Shown here in pieces: positions 6,791 to 7,207 of a DNA stretch of 7,207 nt. A program made the position numbers and the translations under genes. Numbering within the stretch: the stretch's first letter is position 1; the number at the start of each line of letters is the position of its first letter. Origin of the DNA: Flavobacteriales bacterium UBA2040 (GTDB lineage Bacteria; Bacteroidota; Bacteroidia; Flavobacteriales_D; Crocinitomicaceae); NCBI GenBank assembly GCA_002332715.1, contig DDBE01000017.1, forward strand, positions 1-7,207, in the 5' to 3' direction. The notes under the pieces were generated by a model. The model was not told where the DNA came from. It worked only from the letters and a program-made list of their open reading frames with translations, and did not search any database.

Positions 6791-7207
6791 CTAAGTCAAG
6801 CGCTCCACTATCTCCCTATACTCCGGGTAAGCTGCCAAAAGTTTGGGGCGTTCGAAGAGTTCGAAATCGCGGAAATCGAAGCCAGGTGCTACGGCGCAAG
6901 AAACCAATGAGAAGCTTTCTTTTTCGAGTACCGTGCTGCCAAAAATGGTGTCTTTAGGGATCCAGAGAAAGGGTTGCTGGCCTTTTGATAAATCGAGCCC
7001 GAGGTAATGTTGCATGTGGCCGCGCTCAGAAAGTGTATGCACAATTAAGGGGCTACCCGCATGAAAATACCAAAGTTCATCGCTTTTAATGCGGTGAAAT
7101 CTAGACACATTCTCTGAAGTCAATAAGAAATAGATGGAGGTCAGTAGGTTGCGCTCCTGACCTTCTAAAGTGAGCTCAGAGCGATAGGTTTCTTTGTAGA
7201 ATCCGCC
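6791..7207 (-). CDS. DUF985 cupin-family protein (5' end beyond window)
   Basis: The - strand frame is open from the right window edge to a TAG at 6791-6793, giving 138 visible residues, so the gene's start is missing. It begins GGFYKETYRS, then shows TSIYFLLTSENVSRFHRIKS, DELWYFHAGSPL, GQQPFLWIPKDTIFGSTVL, and the APGFDFRDFEL ending, all typical of the DUF985 single-domain cupin family. The TTG at 7121-7123 is inside the conserved part and is not the start. Little N-terminal sequence should be missing, since the family is about 150-170 residues long. The fold is a small beta-barrel with a likely ligand or metal pocket; the reaction is unknown. It converges on the + strand relic, 29 bp away. 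G+C is high (34/60 in one line), like tspO. Confidence 0.92.
   Translation of the reverse strand, partial: GGFYKETYRSELTLEGQERNLLTSIYFLLTSENVSRFHRIKSDELWYFHAGSPLIVHTLSERGHMQHYLGLDLSKGQQPFLWIPKDTIFGSTVLEKESFSLVSCAVAPGFDFRDFELFERPKLLAAYPEYREIVERLT

Overview
The window suggests a Bacteroidota genome, probably Flavobacteriales/Crocinitomicaceae-like. The grounds are the AT-rich composition, start codons preceded by A-rich rather than strong Shine-Dalgarno sequence, an ECF sigma factor overlapping a one-membrane-span partner that ends in an LGDI-repeat region, and short Flavobacteria-style signal peptides ending in ...FSQ or ...IAQ. This is inference from protein style. No rRNA or other taxonomic marker is present.

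Left part (59-4894), all on the + strand. An ECF sigma factor overlaps by 4 bp a membrane protein with a short cytoplasmic N-terminus and a long extracytoplasmic repeat domain, probably its anti-sigma/sensor partner. Next come two exported proteins: a two-lobed pepsin/retropepsin-like aspartyl protease homologue, and a protein with a TPR-like region and a transglutaminase-like Cys-His-Asp domain. A PhzF-family isomerase with a GTG start follows. Gaps between genes are 40-75 bp, so cotranscription is possible but not shown. If it is real, the sigma/anti-sigma pair could control the two envelope proteins.

Middle (4895-5588) is about 690 bp without a convincing gene. It holds a periodic array of TTAC-N4-GTAA dyads, AT-rich dyads, an inverted repeat and a strong intrinsic terminator just before the next gene. 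The terminator has no obvious gene of its own, so a short untranslated or tiny-peptide transcript is possible.

Right part (5589-7207). An intact TspO/MBR membrane protein is followed by a broken, chimeric relic. A RhuM-like N-terminal part carries an in-frame TAA, then joins in another frame to a C-terminal fragment with an HDRFLIID...GASLKDLG motif. A DUF985 cupin gene then enters from the right edge on the - strand. tspO and the cupin gene look clearly more GC-rich (single 60-base lines hand-counted at 33/60 and 34/60) than phzF and the relic (16/60 and 18/60), so the window looks like a mosaic of older and acquired segments.
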